NCBI GenBank assembly: GCA_002281555.1
Contig: NCGJ01000003.1
Span: forward strand, 248,001 to 312,000
Length of the DNA stretch: 64,000 nucleotides
Direction of reading: 5' to 3'
From: Hydrogenophilales bacterium 28-61-23
GTDB lineage: Bacteria; Pseudomonadota; Gammaproteobacteria; Burkholderiales; Thiobacillaceae
Shown in pieces: positions 1-7,731 of the stretch; within the stretch, counting starts at the first letter, position 1, and each line of letters starts with the position of its first letter. The position numbers and the translations under genes are program-made. The notes under the pieces were generated by a model, which saw only the letters and a program-made list of their open reading frames with translations, made no database searches and had not been told where the DNA came from.

Positions 1-12
1 GATAATGCTCAT
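1..12 (-). CDS. start of a gene running off the left edge; probably the XrtA-associated tyrosine autokinase
   Basis: Only four codons are inside the window (Met-Ser-Ile-Ile). An ATG at 12-10 is preceded by a strong AGGAGG site at 22-17, so a gene clearly starts here and runs leftwards. It follows the chain-length determinant by 14 bases on the same strand. In XrtA exopolysaccharide loci this position is normally held by a tyrosine autokinase whose N-terminus often begins MSII. The start is seen; the identity is inferred from gene order only. Confidence 0.5.
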
Positions 13-26
13 ATCGCCTCCTGGCC

Positions 27-1568
27 TTATGCCGCCGGTGAAAGAACAACGTAGTAAATCACCTGCGCAAGCAGGGCGACAAGAAGCCCGGCACCACCGG
101 CGGCAAATAGCAGATTGCCGCGTCGCTTGTTTCGACGCGCCACATCGGTCTCGATCATGGTGACCATACCCAACAACGGCACAGACGTTAAATCAAGTAA
201 TTGGCGCCTATTTTCAATGGTCGGACGCAACTGCGTCAGCAAAAACGCGACCACCAGACCTAAAGCCAAGCCACCGAAAGGAACCGCCAGCACCAAAAAA
301 GGCCTATTTGGCCAAGCGGGTTTACTCGGTACACGTGGCGGATCGATCACCCTGAACTCGACAGAATCCGTTTTACTCTCGACCTCGCCCGAAAGCGCTG
401 CGGTTTCACGTCTTGCAAGCATGCCAGAGTAGTTACTCTTATACACTTCGTAATCGCGCATTAATTGCGTATATTCATTTTCAATTAATGGAACGCGATC
501 CACCGAACGACCAAGCTCATTGCGTTTCGCTTGCATCTGCGCAACCCGGGCTTTCAAAGAAGCCATGTTGGCATCCGCCTCAGCAATCGAAATTGAAAGT
601 TGCTGATAAATGGGATTTTGCGCTTTGATCGCCCCCTGCGGTTGCGCCTTTAATGCATCTTCTTCCTGTTTTTTCTGCTCCATCAAACGCGCGATCAGTT
701 GCTTGGTGCGCGTAATTTCTGGATGCAGATCCGTGTAACGCAAGCGGATATTATCGACCTGGGCCTGTAGCGCGGAAATCCGGCCATCCAATGCCGATGC
801 AGTAGCCCCCCCACCCGGTATCGGCGTGGACAAGACCTCCTCCTGATCATCCAATTGCTGCTGCAATTGTTTCTTTCTGTTACTCGCTTCATCCAATTCC
901 AGTTTGGCCTGTTCAAGCGCCAAATTTATTTCATTCAATTTGGAATAAAATCCGCCACCCTCGCCCGGCATCGTGCCGACATTCCGACGCTTGAACTCCT
1001 CCAATTGCTTTTCTTTTTCAAGCAATTTCGCTTCATAAGCCTTCAACTGATCCTCAATGAATTTCTGAGAATTCGAAATATCTTTGCGCGCACCGCCAAG
1101 GCTACTCTCTGTAAATATCGTCAATAGCGCCTGAACCACACGCTTCGCAACATCTGGATTGTTATTCTGATAAGCAATGGTGTACAGATTTTCGCGGTCG
1201 CCGCCCTGCAATCTAATTGCGGCCGCCAAACCGGAATAAAGCGCCTCTTGTTGCTGCGGTGTTTTCGCGCGCAGGTCCAAGTCGGTCATACGCGCGACTT
1301 TTTCGACATTAGGTCGACTCGCCAAAGTACGAGTCATCATCGCTATTTGCTGATCAGTATTTGGCTGAACCGCCAAACCGGAAAGCAGCGGACGCAGCAA
1401 TGATTGCGTGTCGACATAGACACGAGCCTGCGCCTCGTAACGGTTTTCCAGGAGATAAACCCAGACCCATCCAACCACCGCGACCATCCAAGCAATCACC
1501 AGAACTATCCATCGCTTTCGCCAGACTGCGCGTGCATAACCCAATACCTGCTCAACCGCTTCATTCAT
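27..1568 (-). CDS. XrtA system polysaccharide chain-length determinant (Wzz/GNVR family)
   Basis: A 513-residue inner-membrane polysaccharide co-polymerase that sets the chain length of an exported exopolysaccharide. There is an N-terminal membrane helix at about residues 20-40, a long periplasmic part rich in coiled coil (about 170-245 and 290-350), a GNVR-like segment around 355-395, and hydrophobic helices near 425-447 and 485-509. It lacks the cytoplasmic kinase domain found in one-piece Wzc proteins, which fits a separate autokinase gene immediately downstream. Gene order exporter - chain length - kinase is that of PEP-CTERM/XrtA loci. Family assignment is confident; the polymer is unknown. 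Confidence 0.9.
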   Translation of the reverse strand: MNEAVEQVLGYARAVWRKRWIVLVIAWMVAVVGWVWVYLLENRYEAQARVYVDTQSLLRPLLSGLAVQPNTDQQIAMMTRTLASRPNVEKVARMTDLDLRAKTPQQQEALYSGLAAAIRLQGGDRENLYTIAYQNNNPDVAKRVVQALLTIFTESSLGGARKDISNSQKFIEDQLKAYEAKLLEKEKQLEEFKRRNVGTMPGEGGGFYSKLNEINLALEQAKLELDEASNRKKQLQQQLDDQEEVLSTPIPGGGATASALDGRISALQAQVDNIRLRYTDLHPEITRTKQLIARLMEQKKQEEDALKAQPQGAIKAQNPIYQQLSISIAEADANMASLKARVAQMQAKRNELGRSVDRVPLIENEYTQLMRDYEVYKSNYSGMLARRETAALSGEVESKTDSVEFRVIDPPRVPSKPAWPNRPFLVLAVPFGGLALGLVVAFLLTQLRPTIENRRQLLDLTSVPLLGMVTMIETDVARRNKRRGNLLFAAGGAGLLVALLAQVIYYVVLSPAA

Positions 1569-1620
1569 CCCCGAGTTCTCCTGGCAGGATTGACTATGGC
1601 TTTGTAATGTCCGGTATCGA

Positions 1621-2226
1621 TCAGAACCAGCTTTCCGGGATGATCAGGACATCGCCAGGTCTCATGTCGACGTTGGCGGAGATATCGCCATCCTTGATCA
1701 AATCCTCAATTCTGACGCCAAGCTGTTGCGGCTTGCCTTCGACTACACGCAAGATGCTGGCGCGGTTACCGGCGGCAAAATCGGTAATCCCCCCAACGGC
1801 AATCATCAAATCCACCAGCGACATATGCTCACGATAATTTAGCGCCTGCGGCTTGGCCGCCTCACCTAGCACTCGAATTTGCTGACTGAATGGGCCAACA
1901 CCTCCACCCACACTTACCGTCACGACCGGGTCCTGAATATATCGGGAAAGCACTTTTTCGATTTCCCTGGCCAACTGCGTCGGAGTCTTGTCACTCGCCG
2001 GCAAGTCTTCAGCCAGATTCATGGTGATCTTGCCATCTGGGCGAATAGGGAAGGAACCGGAAACTTCCGGGTTACCCCACACGAACACATTTACCGAATC
2101 GCCGGGGCCTAATAGATACATCCAGTCGGATGTCTCCGCCTTGGCTGGCGCGGGTGGGTAAATTGGCTTGTTGGCACAAGCGGAAAGCATGCTGACAAGT
2201 ATGACTGGCAACAAGTAGCGCTTCAT
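1621..2226 (-). CDS. XrtA-associated polysaccharide export lipoprotein (Wza-like)
   Basis: A 201-residue outer-membrane exporter. The N-terminus is a lipoprotein signal with a lipobox ending SAC at about residue 17. It is followed by a polysaccharide export (Poly_export) domain containing LGPGDSVNVFVWGNPE and a SLBB-like C-terminal half ending in GDVLIIPESWF, typical of this family. It is shorter than E. coli Wza, as is normal for the PEP-CTERM-associated exporter. It lies 52 bases before the chain-length gene on the same strand, so they probably form one operon exporting the same exopolysaccharide. Confidence 0.9.
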   Translation of the reverse strand: MKRYLLPVILVSMLSACANKPIYPPAPAKAETSDWMYLLGPGDSVNVFVWGNPEVSGSFPIRPDGKITMNLAEDLPASDKTPTQLAREIEKVLSRYIQDPVVTVSVGGGVGPFSQQIRVLGEAAKPQALNYREHMSLVDLMIAVGGITDFAAGNRASILRVVEGKPQQLGVRIEDLIKDGDISANVDMRPGDVLIIPESWF

Positions 2227-2336
2227 TTGCGTTCCCTCAGTACTGAATAATTAATCTTGAGAAATTATGCCACAGGGCTTGCTTCGGCATTTTTTCGAGA
2301 AACTTGAGCCCCGTCAGGCTGCAACACACAATCGTT

Positions 2337-2591
2337 TCAATCCAGCCAACGCACCAGATAGAACAAATGAAAACCTTCCGATGAGCGAGAGGGGCCGGAA
2401 GCGACTGCCGCATAGCGATTTTGATCTGGCCTGGCCGTAATGCGCGCCTCCGCCTCGGAGGCGCAGGGTGTGACGCAATTTTCTGGAAAGCGCTTACGGC
2501 TACCGCGCTTCGGCGCATAAATAACCACATATCCAGTACTGACAACAGCCGATTCAGAGTCGGAAATCAGGCTGGCAATAGCCTCAGCCAT
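2337..2591 (-). CDS. small protein of unknown function, coupled to the 94-residue gene upstream
   Basis: An 84-residue ORF whose ATG shares one base with the TGA of the preceding gene (TGATG), indicating translational coupling. No signal peptide, membrane helix or recognised motif is visible; the chain has two cysteines in a short CVTPCAS segment near residues 39-45. It lies 111 bases ahead of the export lipoprotein, with no clear terminator between, so it may share transcription with the export genes. I do not recognise the family. Confidence 0.5.
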   Translation of the reverse strand: MAEAIASLISDSESAVVSTGYVVIYAPKRGSRKRFPENCVTPCASEAEARITARPDQNRYAAVASGPSRSSEGFHLFYLVRWLD

Positions 2592-2875
2592 CAGTTCAGT
2601 TTCTTCCCCGGCGCTACGAACTGCATTTCTTTGGTAGCCTGTTCTTCATCAGAATAATAAGGCTGCTCATTACGAGACAACCCTAAAGACTCCGCCAACT
2701 CAGCTTCCCTGGCCGCAATAAGGCCCAGGCACATACGGATGTTCTCAACGGTATCGGGAGAGAATGGGCTTGGCATACCATCTCTGGGCGCCGCATCGCG
2801 TACGATTGAAGTCAACGTCTTACGCATTGCCCGCATAATTTGTTGTTCTTTGGAAAGCTCGAACTCTGCAGTCAT
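2591..2875 (-). CDS. small soluble protein of unknown function
   Basis: A 94-residue, charged, mostly helical protein with no signal peptide. It has a conserved-looking central stretch (SPFSPDTVENIRMCLGLIAARE) but I cannot assign a family. It is the first gene of a leftward pair with the 84-residue ORF and is divergent from mlaA, whose ATG is 173 bases away, so the intervening DNA should hold two divergent promoters. Good coding character and coupling to the next gene support it as real. Confidence 0.55.
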   Translation of the reverse strand: MTAEFELSKEQQIMRAMRKTLTSIVRDAAPRDGMPSPFSPDTVENIRMCLGLIAAREAELAESLGLSRNEQPYYSDEEQATKEMQFVAPGKKLN

Positions 2876-3048
2876 TTGGACATATCCGGAAATTGGTTAG
2901 CGAACGCATTGTCGCCATGGCATCGCTTCAGGGTCAACCGAGAATCGAGCGCCCACCGAACCAGCCGATGGCCGCAAGTTCGCTCTCGATACCATTCAAG
3001 AAACATTCAGCTGAGCCGATACCCAGCCTCATTCGTCCCGAAAATGCC

Positions 3049-3741
3049 ATGCATTCAAAATACATAGCCACCCTCTCTGCCGCACTCGCGCTGACAGGAT
3101 GTGCGGTCAACGGCGACCCGCGCGATCCATTGGAGCCCATGAACAGGGCCATTCACAGCTTCAACGAGGGTCTGGATCGCAAGATACTCAAACCTGTCGC
3201 TCAGGGTTATGAAGCCGTAACGCCTCGCTTTGCGCAAACAGGTATCCGTAACTTTTTTTCCAATCTGGACGACATCACCGTAATCGCCAATGACGTTCTG
3301 CAACTCAAGCTTGAACAAACATCGCGCGACGTATTGCGCCTGACCTTCAACACCACTTTGGGATTTTTCGGCTTGCTGGACATTGCTTCCGAAATCGGCC
3401 TGCACAAGCACAACGAGGATTTTGGCCAAACATTGGGTTACTGGGGGCTTGGGCCTGGCCCATATCTGGTCCTCCCATTGCTGGGGCCAAGCGATCTGCG
3501 CGATACCGGCGGTTATATCGTCGATTCAACCTATGCCGACACCGTGAACAACTACGATGAAGTTGCAACTCGCAACCGACTCCTGGCGCTCCGTCTGATC
3601 GCTCGCCGCGCCGACCTGCTGGCGGCCAAGCAAGCGGTAGATGACGCCGCGCTGGACAATTACGAGTTCACTCGGGACTTCTACCTGGAACGGCGCAGAG
3701 GCCTGGTTTTCGACGGCACTCCACCGCTCGAAGAAGAGTAA
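3049..3741 (+). CDS. mlaA: MlaA (VacJ) phospholipid-recycling lipoprotein
   Basis: A 230-residue outer-membrane lipoprotein of the Mla pathway, which removes misplaced phospholipids from the outer leaflet and passes them to MlaC. The ATG at 3049 gives a short signal peptide with a lipobox LTGC (Cys at about residue 18); the upstream in-frame ATG at 2893 would bury this signal, so it was rejected. Family signatures seen: DPLEPMNRAIHSFNEG, RNFFSNLDD and the DFGQTLGYWGLGPGPYLVLPL stretch with the following LGPSDLRD. The other mla genes are not in the window. greB follows 10 bases later and is probably cotranscribed. Confidence 0.93.
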   Translation: MHSKYIATLSAALALTGCAVNGDPRDPLEPMNRAIHSFNEGLDRKILKPVAQGYEAVTPRFAQTGIRNFFSNLDDITVIANDVLQLKLEQTSRDVLRLTFNTTLGFFGLLDIASEIGLHKHNEDFGQTLGYWGLGPGPYLVLPLLGPSDLRDTGGYIVDSTYADTVNNYDEVATRNRLLALRLIARRADLLAAKQAVDDAALDNYEFTRDFYLERRRGLVFDGTPPLEEE

Positions 3742-3751
3742 CCGCGCGCGC

Positions 3752-4309
3752 ATGAATAAAGCCTTCATGCGGGAAGACTCGGCGGAGGAAGATGAAGAAG
3801 AAGCGGGGCTTCCCGCACTCCCCTCCGGCAGCAAAAACTACATGACGCCGGCGGGCCATGCCCGAATGCAAGCCGAACTCTCCCAGCTTGTGCGCAAAGA
3901 GCGGCCCGAAGTCGTCAACATCGTCTCCTGGGCGGCTGGCAATGGCGACCGCTCTGAAAACGGCGACTACATATATGGCAAGAAACGCCTGCGCGAAATA
4001 GACCGACGCATCCGCTTTCTGACCAAGCGTCTGGAAAATGCGCTGGTCGTCGACCCGCTCGATCAAGACAACACCGACATCGTCTTCTTTGGCGCCACCG
4101 TCAGCATCCTCGACGAAAACGGCGAAGAAGCCCGCTACAGCATCGTTGGCCTGGACGAAACCGATCCCGCGCGCGGCCGCATATCCTGGATTTCGCCGCT
4201 CGCCCGCGCGCTCCTCAAAGCGCGGATCGGCGATAGCGTCCGTTTCCCCGCGCCCGGCGGCCTGCGTGAACTGGAAATCATCGACATCGAATACACCCCT
4301 CTGGATTGA
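3752..4309 (+). CDS. greB: transcription elongation factor GreB
   Basis: A 185-residue cleavage-stimulating factor that enters the RNA polymerase secondary channel and rescues backtracked complexes. The N-terminal coiled-coil domain contains the acidic tip region (DRSENGDY) and RIRFLTKRLENA; the C-terminal FKBP-like domain contains ISWISPLARALL and GDSVRFPAPGG, matching the GreA/GreB family. The acidic extension of about 25 residues (EEDEEEA) before the first helix makes it longer than the E. coli protein. The ATG at 3752, just after mlaA, was chosen because longer readings run into the mlaA frame. Confidence 0.92.
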   Translation: MNKAFMREDSAEEDEEEAGLPALPSGSKNYMTPAGHARMQAELSQLVRKERPEVVNIVSWAAGNGDRSENGDYIYGKKRLREIDRRIRFLTKRLENALVVDPLDQDNTDIVFFGATVSILDENGEEARYSIVGLDETDPARGRISWISPLARALLKARIGDSVRFPAPGGLRELEIIDIEYTPLD

Positions 4310-4383
4310 TGCAAACTGCCGCACGGCATGCCGCCATAATAACGATCAGCCCCTAACGACAAGCCTCTGACAGGACGCCTACC

Positions 4384-5016
4384 ATGACCTCCATCCGCAT
4401 ACTTCTTGTTGACGACCACCCGCTGCTGCGTCTTGGCGTACGTCTTTCCCTGGAAAACGAAGCCGGTTTCAGCGTTGCGGGCGAATGCGCCGATCTTGCC
4501 AGCGCCCGAATCTGGCTGAACGAGGGCGGCAAGGCCGACGTCGCGATTCTCGACCGCAGCCTGCCGGATGGCGATGGACTCGATATCGCCCCGTTATTGA
4601 AAGCCGCCGGCATGAAAGTCATCGTTCTCACGGTGGAAGAAGGCGACGACGAAATTCGCGCCGCGGTCGATGCCGGCGTCGATGGCTATCTGCTGAAATC
4701 GTCCGACACCGACCAAATCTCGCAGGCCATCGGCATGGTGCTGCAAGACGCCGGCGCATTCCCGCCGCAAGTCGTACAAAAGTTGACCCGCGGCAGCAGT
4801 GAAGACCCGTTGATCAAGCTTTCCGTGCGCGAACTGGAGATTGCCGAATACGTCGCCCAGGGCTTCAGCAACAAAGTCATCGGCGGCAAGCTCAATCTAT
4901 CCGACAACACCGTGCGCAACCATCTGGCCAACATCATGCAGAAGCTCAATTTCCACAACCGGGTGCAGGTTGCCACGCTGGTATTGCAGCATCTGAAAAA
5001 GAGCAAGCGCTCCTGA
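4384..5016 (+). CDS. NarL/FixJ-type two-component response regulator
   Basis: A 210-residue regulator. The receiver domain spans about residues 5-120, with the acidic pair near D10-D11, the phosphoacceptor D57 in ILDRSLPDG and a conserved Lys in YLLKSSD. A LuxR-type helix-turn-helix fills about 145-205 (LSVRELEIAEYVAQGFSN). No sensor kinase lies beside it, so it is an orphan here and its signal is unknown. The ATG at 4384 is preceded by a weak purine stretch. The YkgJ-like gene follows 15 bases later and may share the transcript. Confidence 0.88.
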   Translation: MTSIRILLVDDHPLLRLGVRLSLENEAGFSVAGECADLASARIWLNEGGKADVAILDRSLPDGDGLDIAPLLKAAGMKVIVLTVEEGDDEIRAAVDAGVDGYLLKSSDTDQISQAIGMVLQDAGAFPPQVVQKLTRGSSEDPLIKLSVRELEIAEYVAQGFSNKVIGGKLNLSDNTVRNHLANIMQKLNFHNRVQVATLVLQHLKKSKRS

Positions 5017-5031
5017 ACCCGCCGCGCCGCC

Positions 5032-5307
5032 ATGGAATCGTGTCGCCCCGGCTGCGGTGCCTGCTGCATCGCCCCCTCCATCTCCAGCCCGATTCCATCC
5101 ATGCCTCTGGGCAAGCCGGCGGGAGTGCGCTGCATCCAGCTCGACGCCGACCTGCGCTGCGCCATCTTCGGCCGCCCCGAACGGCCGCAATGCTGCGCGG
5201 GCCTGCAACCGGCCAGCGAAATGTGCGGCGAAAGCCCGACTGCGGCGCTTGCCTGGCTGTCCGAACTCGAAACGCTCACCCACCCCTGCCCGGCCTCGAA
5301 AAAATAA
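5032..5307 (+). CDS. YkgJ-family cysteine cluster protein
   Basis: A 91-residue protein with the N-terminal pattern CxxxCxxCC (residues about 4-12), then further cysteines (VRCIQLD, LRCAIF, PQCCAGL), matching the small YkgJ/UPF0153 family. The cysteines are thought to bind metal, probably zinc or an iron-sulfur cluster; the cellular role is not established. It is the last gene before the ahcY promoter. Homologues are commonly about this size, so it looks complete. Confidence 0.8.
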   Translation: MESCRPGCGACCIAPSISSPIPSMPLGKPAGVRCIQLDADLRCAIFGRPERPQCCAGLQPASEMCGESPTAALAWLSELETLTHPCPASKK

Positions 5308-5323
5308 AGCGCTTGGCTATAAT
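5295..5323 (+). promoter_or_regulatory. candidate sigma-70 promoter for the ahcY leader
   Basis: A perfect TATAAT at 5318-5323 lies just before the riboswitch, so transcription would start at about 5330, the first base of the aptamer. The -35 position (about 5295-5300, CTCGAA) is weak. The placement, rather than the -35 match, is the main support. Confidence 0.6.
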
Positions 5324-5330
5324 CGCCAGC

Positions 5331-5446
5331 CTCCGAGGAGCGCTGCAAGGGTCGCCAGATAACGACGCCCTTAGGCTCGGTTCAAAACTGCGTTCATCTG
5401 TTTAACCCGTGCCGGGCACGGTGCGCCAGATGAGAGCGCCCCTCCC
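5331..5446 (+). promoter_or_regulatory. SAH riboswitch upstream of ahcY
   Basis: The leader begins with CTCCGAGGAGCGCTGCAAGG (5331-5350), the hallmark core of the S-adenosylhomocysteine riboswitch, followed by the AGGCTCGG element at 5372-5379. The closing strand of P1 is visible at about 5435-5445 (AGCGCCCCTCC), pairing with GGAGCGCT-like bases at the start. A separate hairpin (CCGTGCCGGGCACGG, 5407-5421) lies in between. This class turns on SAH recycling genes when SAH rises. It sits 24 bases ahead of the ahcY GTG, so control of translation initiation or termination is possible. Confidence 0.9.
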
Positions 5447-5469
5447 GGCCACAGATAAGGAGCTTTACT

Positions 5470-6870
5470 GTGGCTACATTTACCGATTACATCGTTGCCG
5501 ACATGGCGCTGGCCGACTGGGGCCGCAAGGAAATCCGCATCGCGGAAACCGAAATGCCCGGTCTCATGGCGATCCGCGAGGAATACGCCGCCGCCCAGCC
5601 GCTGAAGGGCGCGCGCATCACCGGCAGCCTGCACATGACCATTCAGACCGCCGTGCTGATCGAAACCCTGACCGCATTGGGCGCCGAAGTGCGCTGGGCC
5701 TCGTGCAACATCTTCTCGACCCAGGACCACGCTGCTGCCGCCATCGCCGCCGTCAACGTGCCGGTGTTCGCAATCAAGGGCGAATCGCTGACCGATTACT
5801 GGGATTACACCCACCGCATCTTCGAGTGGACCGATGGTGGTTACTCCAACATGATTCTCGACGACGGCGGCGACGCCACCCTGCTGCTGCATCTGGGCGC
5901 ACGTGCCGAGAAAGACATCAGCCTGGTCGCCAAGCCGACCAGCGAAGAGGAAACCGTCCTTTACGCCGCGATCAAGGCCAAGATCGCGACCGACCCGACC
6001 TGGTATTCCACCCGGCTGGCGCAAGTCAAAGGCGTCACCGAAGAAACCACCACCGGCGTGCACCGCCTGTATCAGATGCACGAACGCGGCGAACTCAAGT
6101 TCCCCGGCATCAACGTCAACGACTCGGTCACCAAATCCAAGTTCGACAACCTGTATGGCTGCCGCGAATCCCTGGTCGACGGCATCAAACGCGCGACTGA
6201 CGTCATGATCGCCGGCAAGGTCGCCGTGGTCGCCGGCTACGGCGACGTCGGCAAGGGTTCCGCGCAAGCCCTGCGCGCCCTGTCCGCCCAGGTCTGGATC
6301 ACCGAAATCGACCCGATCTGCGCGCTGCAAGCCGCGATGGAAGGCTACCGCGTCGTGACCATGGATTACGCCTGCGAGCACGCCGACATTTTCGTCACCG
6401 CCACGGGCAATTTCCACGTCATCACGCACGATCACATGGCCAAGATGAAAGACCAGGCCATCGTCTGCAACATCGGCCATTTCGACAACGAAATCGATGT
6501 CGCCGGCATCGAGAAATACCAGTGGGAAGAGATCAAGCCCCAAGTCGATCACGTCATCTTCCCAGACGGAAAAAGGATCATCCTGCTCGCCAAGGGTCGT
6601 CTGGTGAACCTCGGCTGCGCCACCGGCCACCCGTCCTACGTGATGTCTTCCAGCTTCGCCAACCAGACCATCGCCCAGATCGAGCTGTTCACCCGCACCG
6701 CCGATTACCCGGTCGGCGTGTACACGCTGCCCAAGCACCTGGACGAAAAGGTCGCCCGTCTGCAGTTGCGCAAACTCAACGCGCAACTCAGCGAGTTGAC
6801 CGACCAGCAGGCCGCCTACATCGGCGTGCCCAAGACCGGCCCGTACAAGACCGACAGTTATCGTTACTGA
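5470..6870 (+). CDS. ahcY: adenosylhomocysteinase
   Basis: A 466-residue cytosolic NAD-dependent enzyme that splits S-adenosylhomocysteine to adenosine and homocysteine, removing the product inhibitor of methyltransferases. Visible signatures: the N-terminal [15 protein letters not shown] region, the [16 protein letters not shown] substrate segment, the Rossmann motif [14 protein letters not shown] and the C-terminal [12 protein letters not shown] tail involved in cofactor binding. The start is GTG at 5470 with AAGGAGC at 5457-5463. Length is normal for the bacterial form. It is controlled by the SAH riboswitch in its leader and followed by a hairpin at 6883-6911. Confidence 0.97.
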   Translation: MATFTDYIVADMALADWGRKEIRIAETEMPGLMAIREEYAAAQPLKGARITGSLHMTIQTAVLIETLTALGAEVRWASCNIFSTQDHAAAAIAAVNVPVFAIKGESLTDYWDYTHRIFEWTDGGYSNMILDDGGDATLLLHLGARAEKDISLVAKPTSEEETVLYAAIKAKIATDPTWYSTRLAQVKGVTEETTTGVHRLYQMHERGELKFPGINVNDSVTKSKFDNLYGCRESLVDGIKRATDVMIAGKVAVVAGYGDVGKGSAQALRALSAQVWITEIDPICALQAAMEGYRVVTMDYACEHADIFVTATGNFHVITHDHMAKMKDQAIVCNIGHFDNEIDVAGIEKYQWEEIKPQVDHVIFPDGKRIILLAKGRLVNLGCATGHPSYVMSSSFANQTIAQIELFTRTADYPVGVYTLPKHLDEKVARLQLRKLNAQLSELTDQQAAYIGVPKTGPYKTDSYRY

Positions 6871-6882
6871 TCGATTCGTACG

Positions 6883-6911
6883 CTTGAGGCCACCATCGGG
6901 TCGGCCTCAAG
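6883..6911 (+). terminator. hairpin after ahcY
   Basis: A perfect 9-base-pair stem, CTTGAGGCC at 6883-6891 and GGCCTCAAG at 6903-6911, with an 11-base loop, 12 bases after the ahcY stop. There is no T tract after it, so it is only a candidate terminator or 3' stabilising hairpin. Confidence 0.5.
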
Positions 6912-7023
6912 AAAGTCATCTGCGGCCATCCTCGCGCAAGCTGGGATGGCCGCAATGCATTCAGCAAGACTAAGCCTCTCGGCTAAACTGCGCGCACCCC
7001 GACCGCGCGCCGACCGAAATCCA

Positions 7024-7731
7024 GTGACAACCTCCATCCTGCTGGTCGAAGACGACCGGCCCATCGCCGACAACGTGATCCTCGCCCTGGCCCGGGAGAA
7101 CCTGGATTGCCGGCATGTCGCGCTGGCGGCCGAAGGCCTGGCCCTGCTACGCGCCGGCGACTTCGACCTGGCGATCCTTGATGTCGGCCTGCCGGACGGC
7201 AACGGCTTCGATCTGTGCCGCACGCTGCACGGGTTTTCCGATATTCCGGTCATCTTCCTCACCGCCCGTTCCGACGAAATCGACCGCGTCGTCGGTCTGG
7301 AGATCGGCGCCGACGATTACGTGCTGAAACCGTTCAGCCCGCGTGAACTGGCCGCGCGGGTCAAAACCATCCTGCGTCGGGCTGGCGGAAAAAGCGGCAA
7401 CGGCGGCATCCGGCCCGCCGCCGCCCAGCCCGTCACGCCAGCCTTCATCGACGTGGACGCGGAATGCGCCCGCATCGCCTGCCGAGGCCATCTGCTCGAT
7501 CTGAGCCGCGCCGAATATCTGATGTTGAAGACGCTAGCCGCGCGGCCGGAGAAAGTGTTCAGCCGCGCCGAGTTGATGGACGCGGCCGGCCTGGCCGAAG
7601 CCAGCCTGGAACGTTCGGTCGACACCCACATCAAGAGCCTGCGCGCAAAACTGGCGGAATGCGCGCCGGAGATCGACGCCATCCGCACCCATCGCGGCCT
7701 CGGCTACAGCCTGGCGCGAACGGCCGCTTGA
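7024..7731 (+). CDS. creB: two-component response regulator CreB (OmpR family)
   Basis: A 235-residue regulator. The receiver occupies about residues 1-118, with acidic E9/D10/D11, phosphoacceptor D53 (AILDVGLPDGNGFD) and Lys in YVLKPFSPREL. A winged-helix DNA-binding domain follows (about 145-230: RAEYLMLKTLAARPEKVFSRAELMD, IKSLRAKL, IRTHRGLGYSL). GTG at 7024 was chosen because the protein then begins directly at the receiver; the upstream ATG at 6946 adds an unrelated 26-residue leader. Its stop overlaps the start of creC, and creD follows, so this is the Cre system known from enterobacteria for metabolic and envelope stress responses. Confidence 0.88.
   Translation: MTTSILLVEDDRPIADNVILALARENLDCRHVALAAEGLALLRAGDFDLAILDVGLPDGNGFDLCRTLHGFSDIPVIFLTARSDEIDRVVGLEIGADDYVLKPFSPRELAARVKTILRRAGGKSGNGGIRPAAAQPVTPAFIDVDAECARIACRGHLLDLSRAEYLMLKTLAARPEKVFSRAELMDAAGLAEASLERSVDTHIKSLRAKLAECAPEIDAIRTHRGLGYSLARTAA

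Noticed and set aside
2893-3048. upstream start for mlaA
   Set aside because: It would place 52 residues before the lipoprotein signal and destroy export.
5371-6786. 471-codon open frame opposite ahcY
   Set aside because: Shadow of a highly conserved gene; also covers the riboswitch, and shows only low-complexity Gly/Val/Asp text.
6946-7023. upstream ATG start for creB
   Set aside because: The added 26 residues are not part of the receiver domain; GTG at 7024 gives the usual family start.
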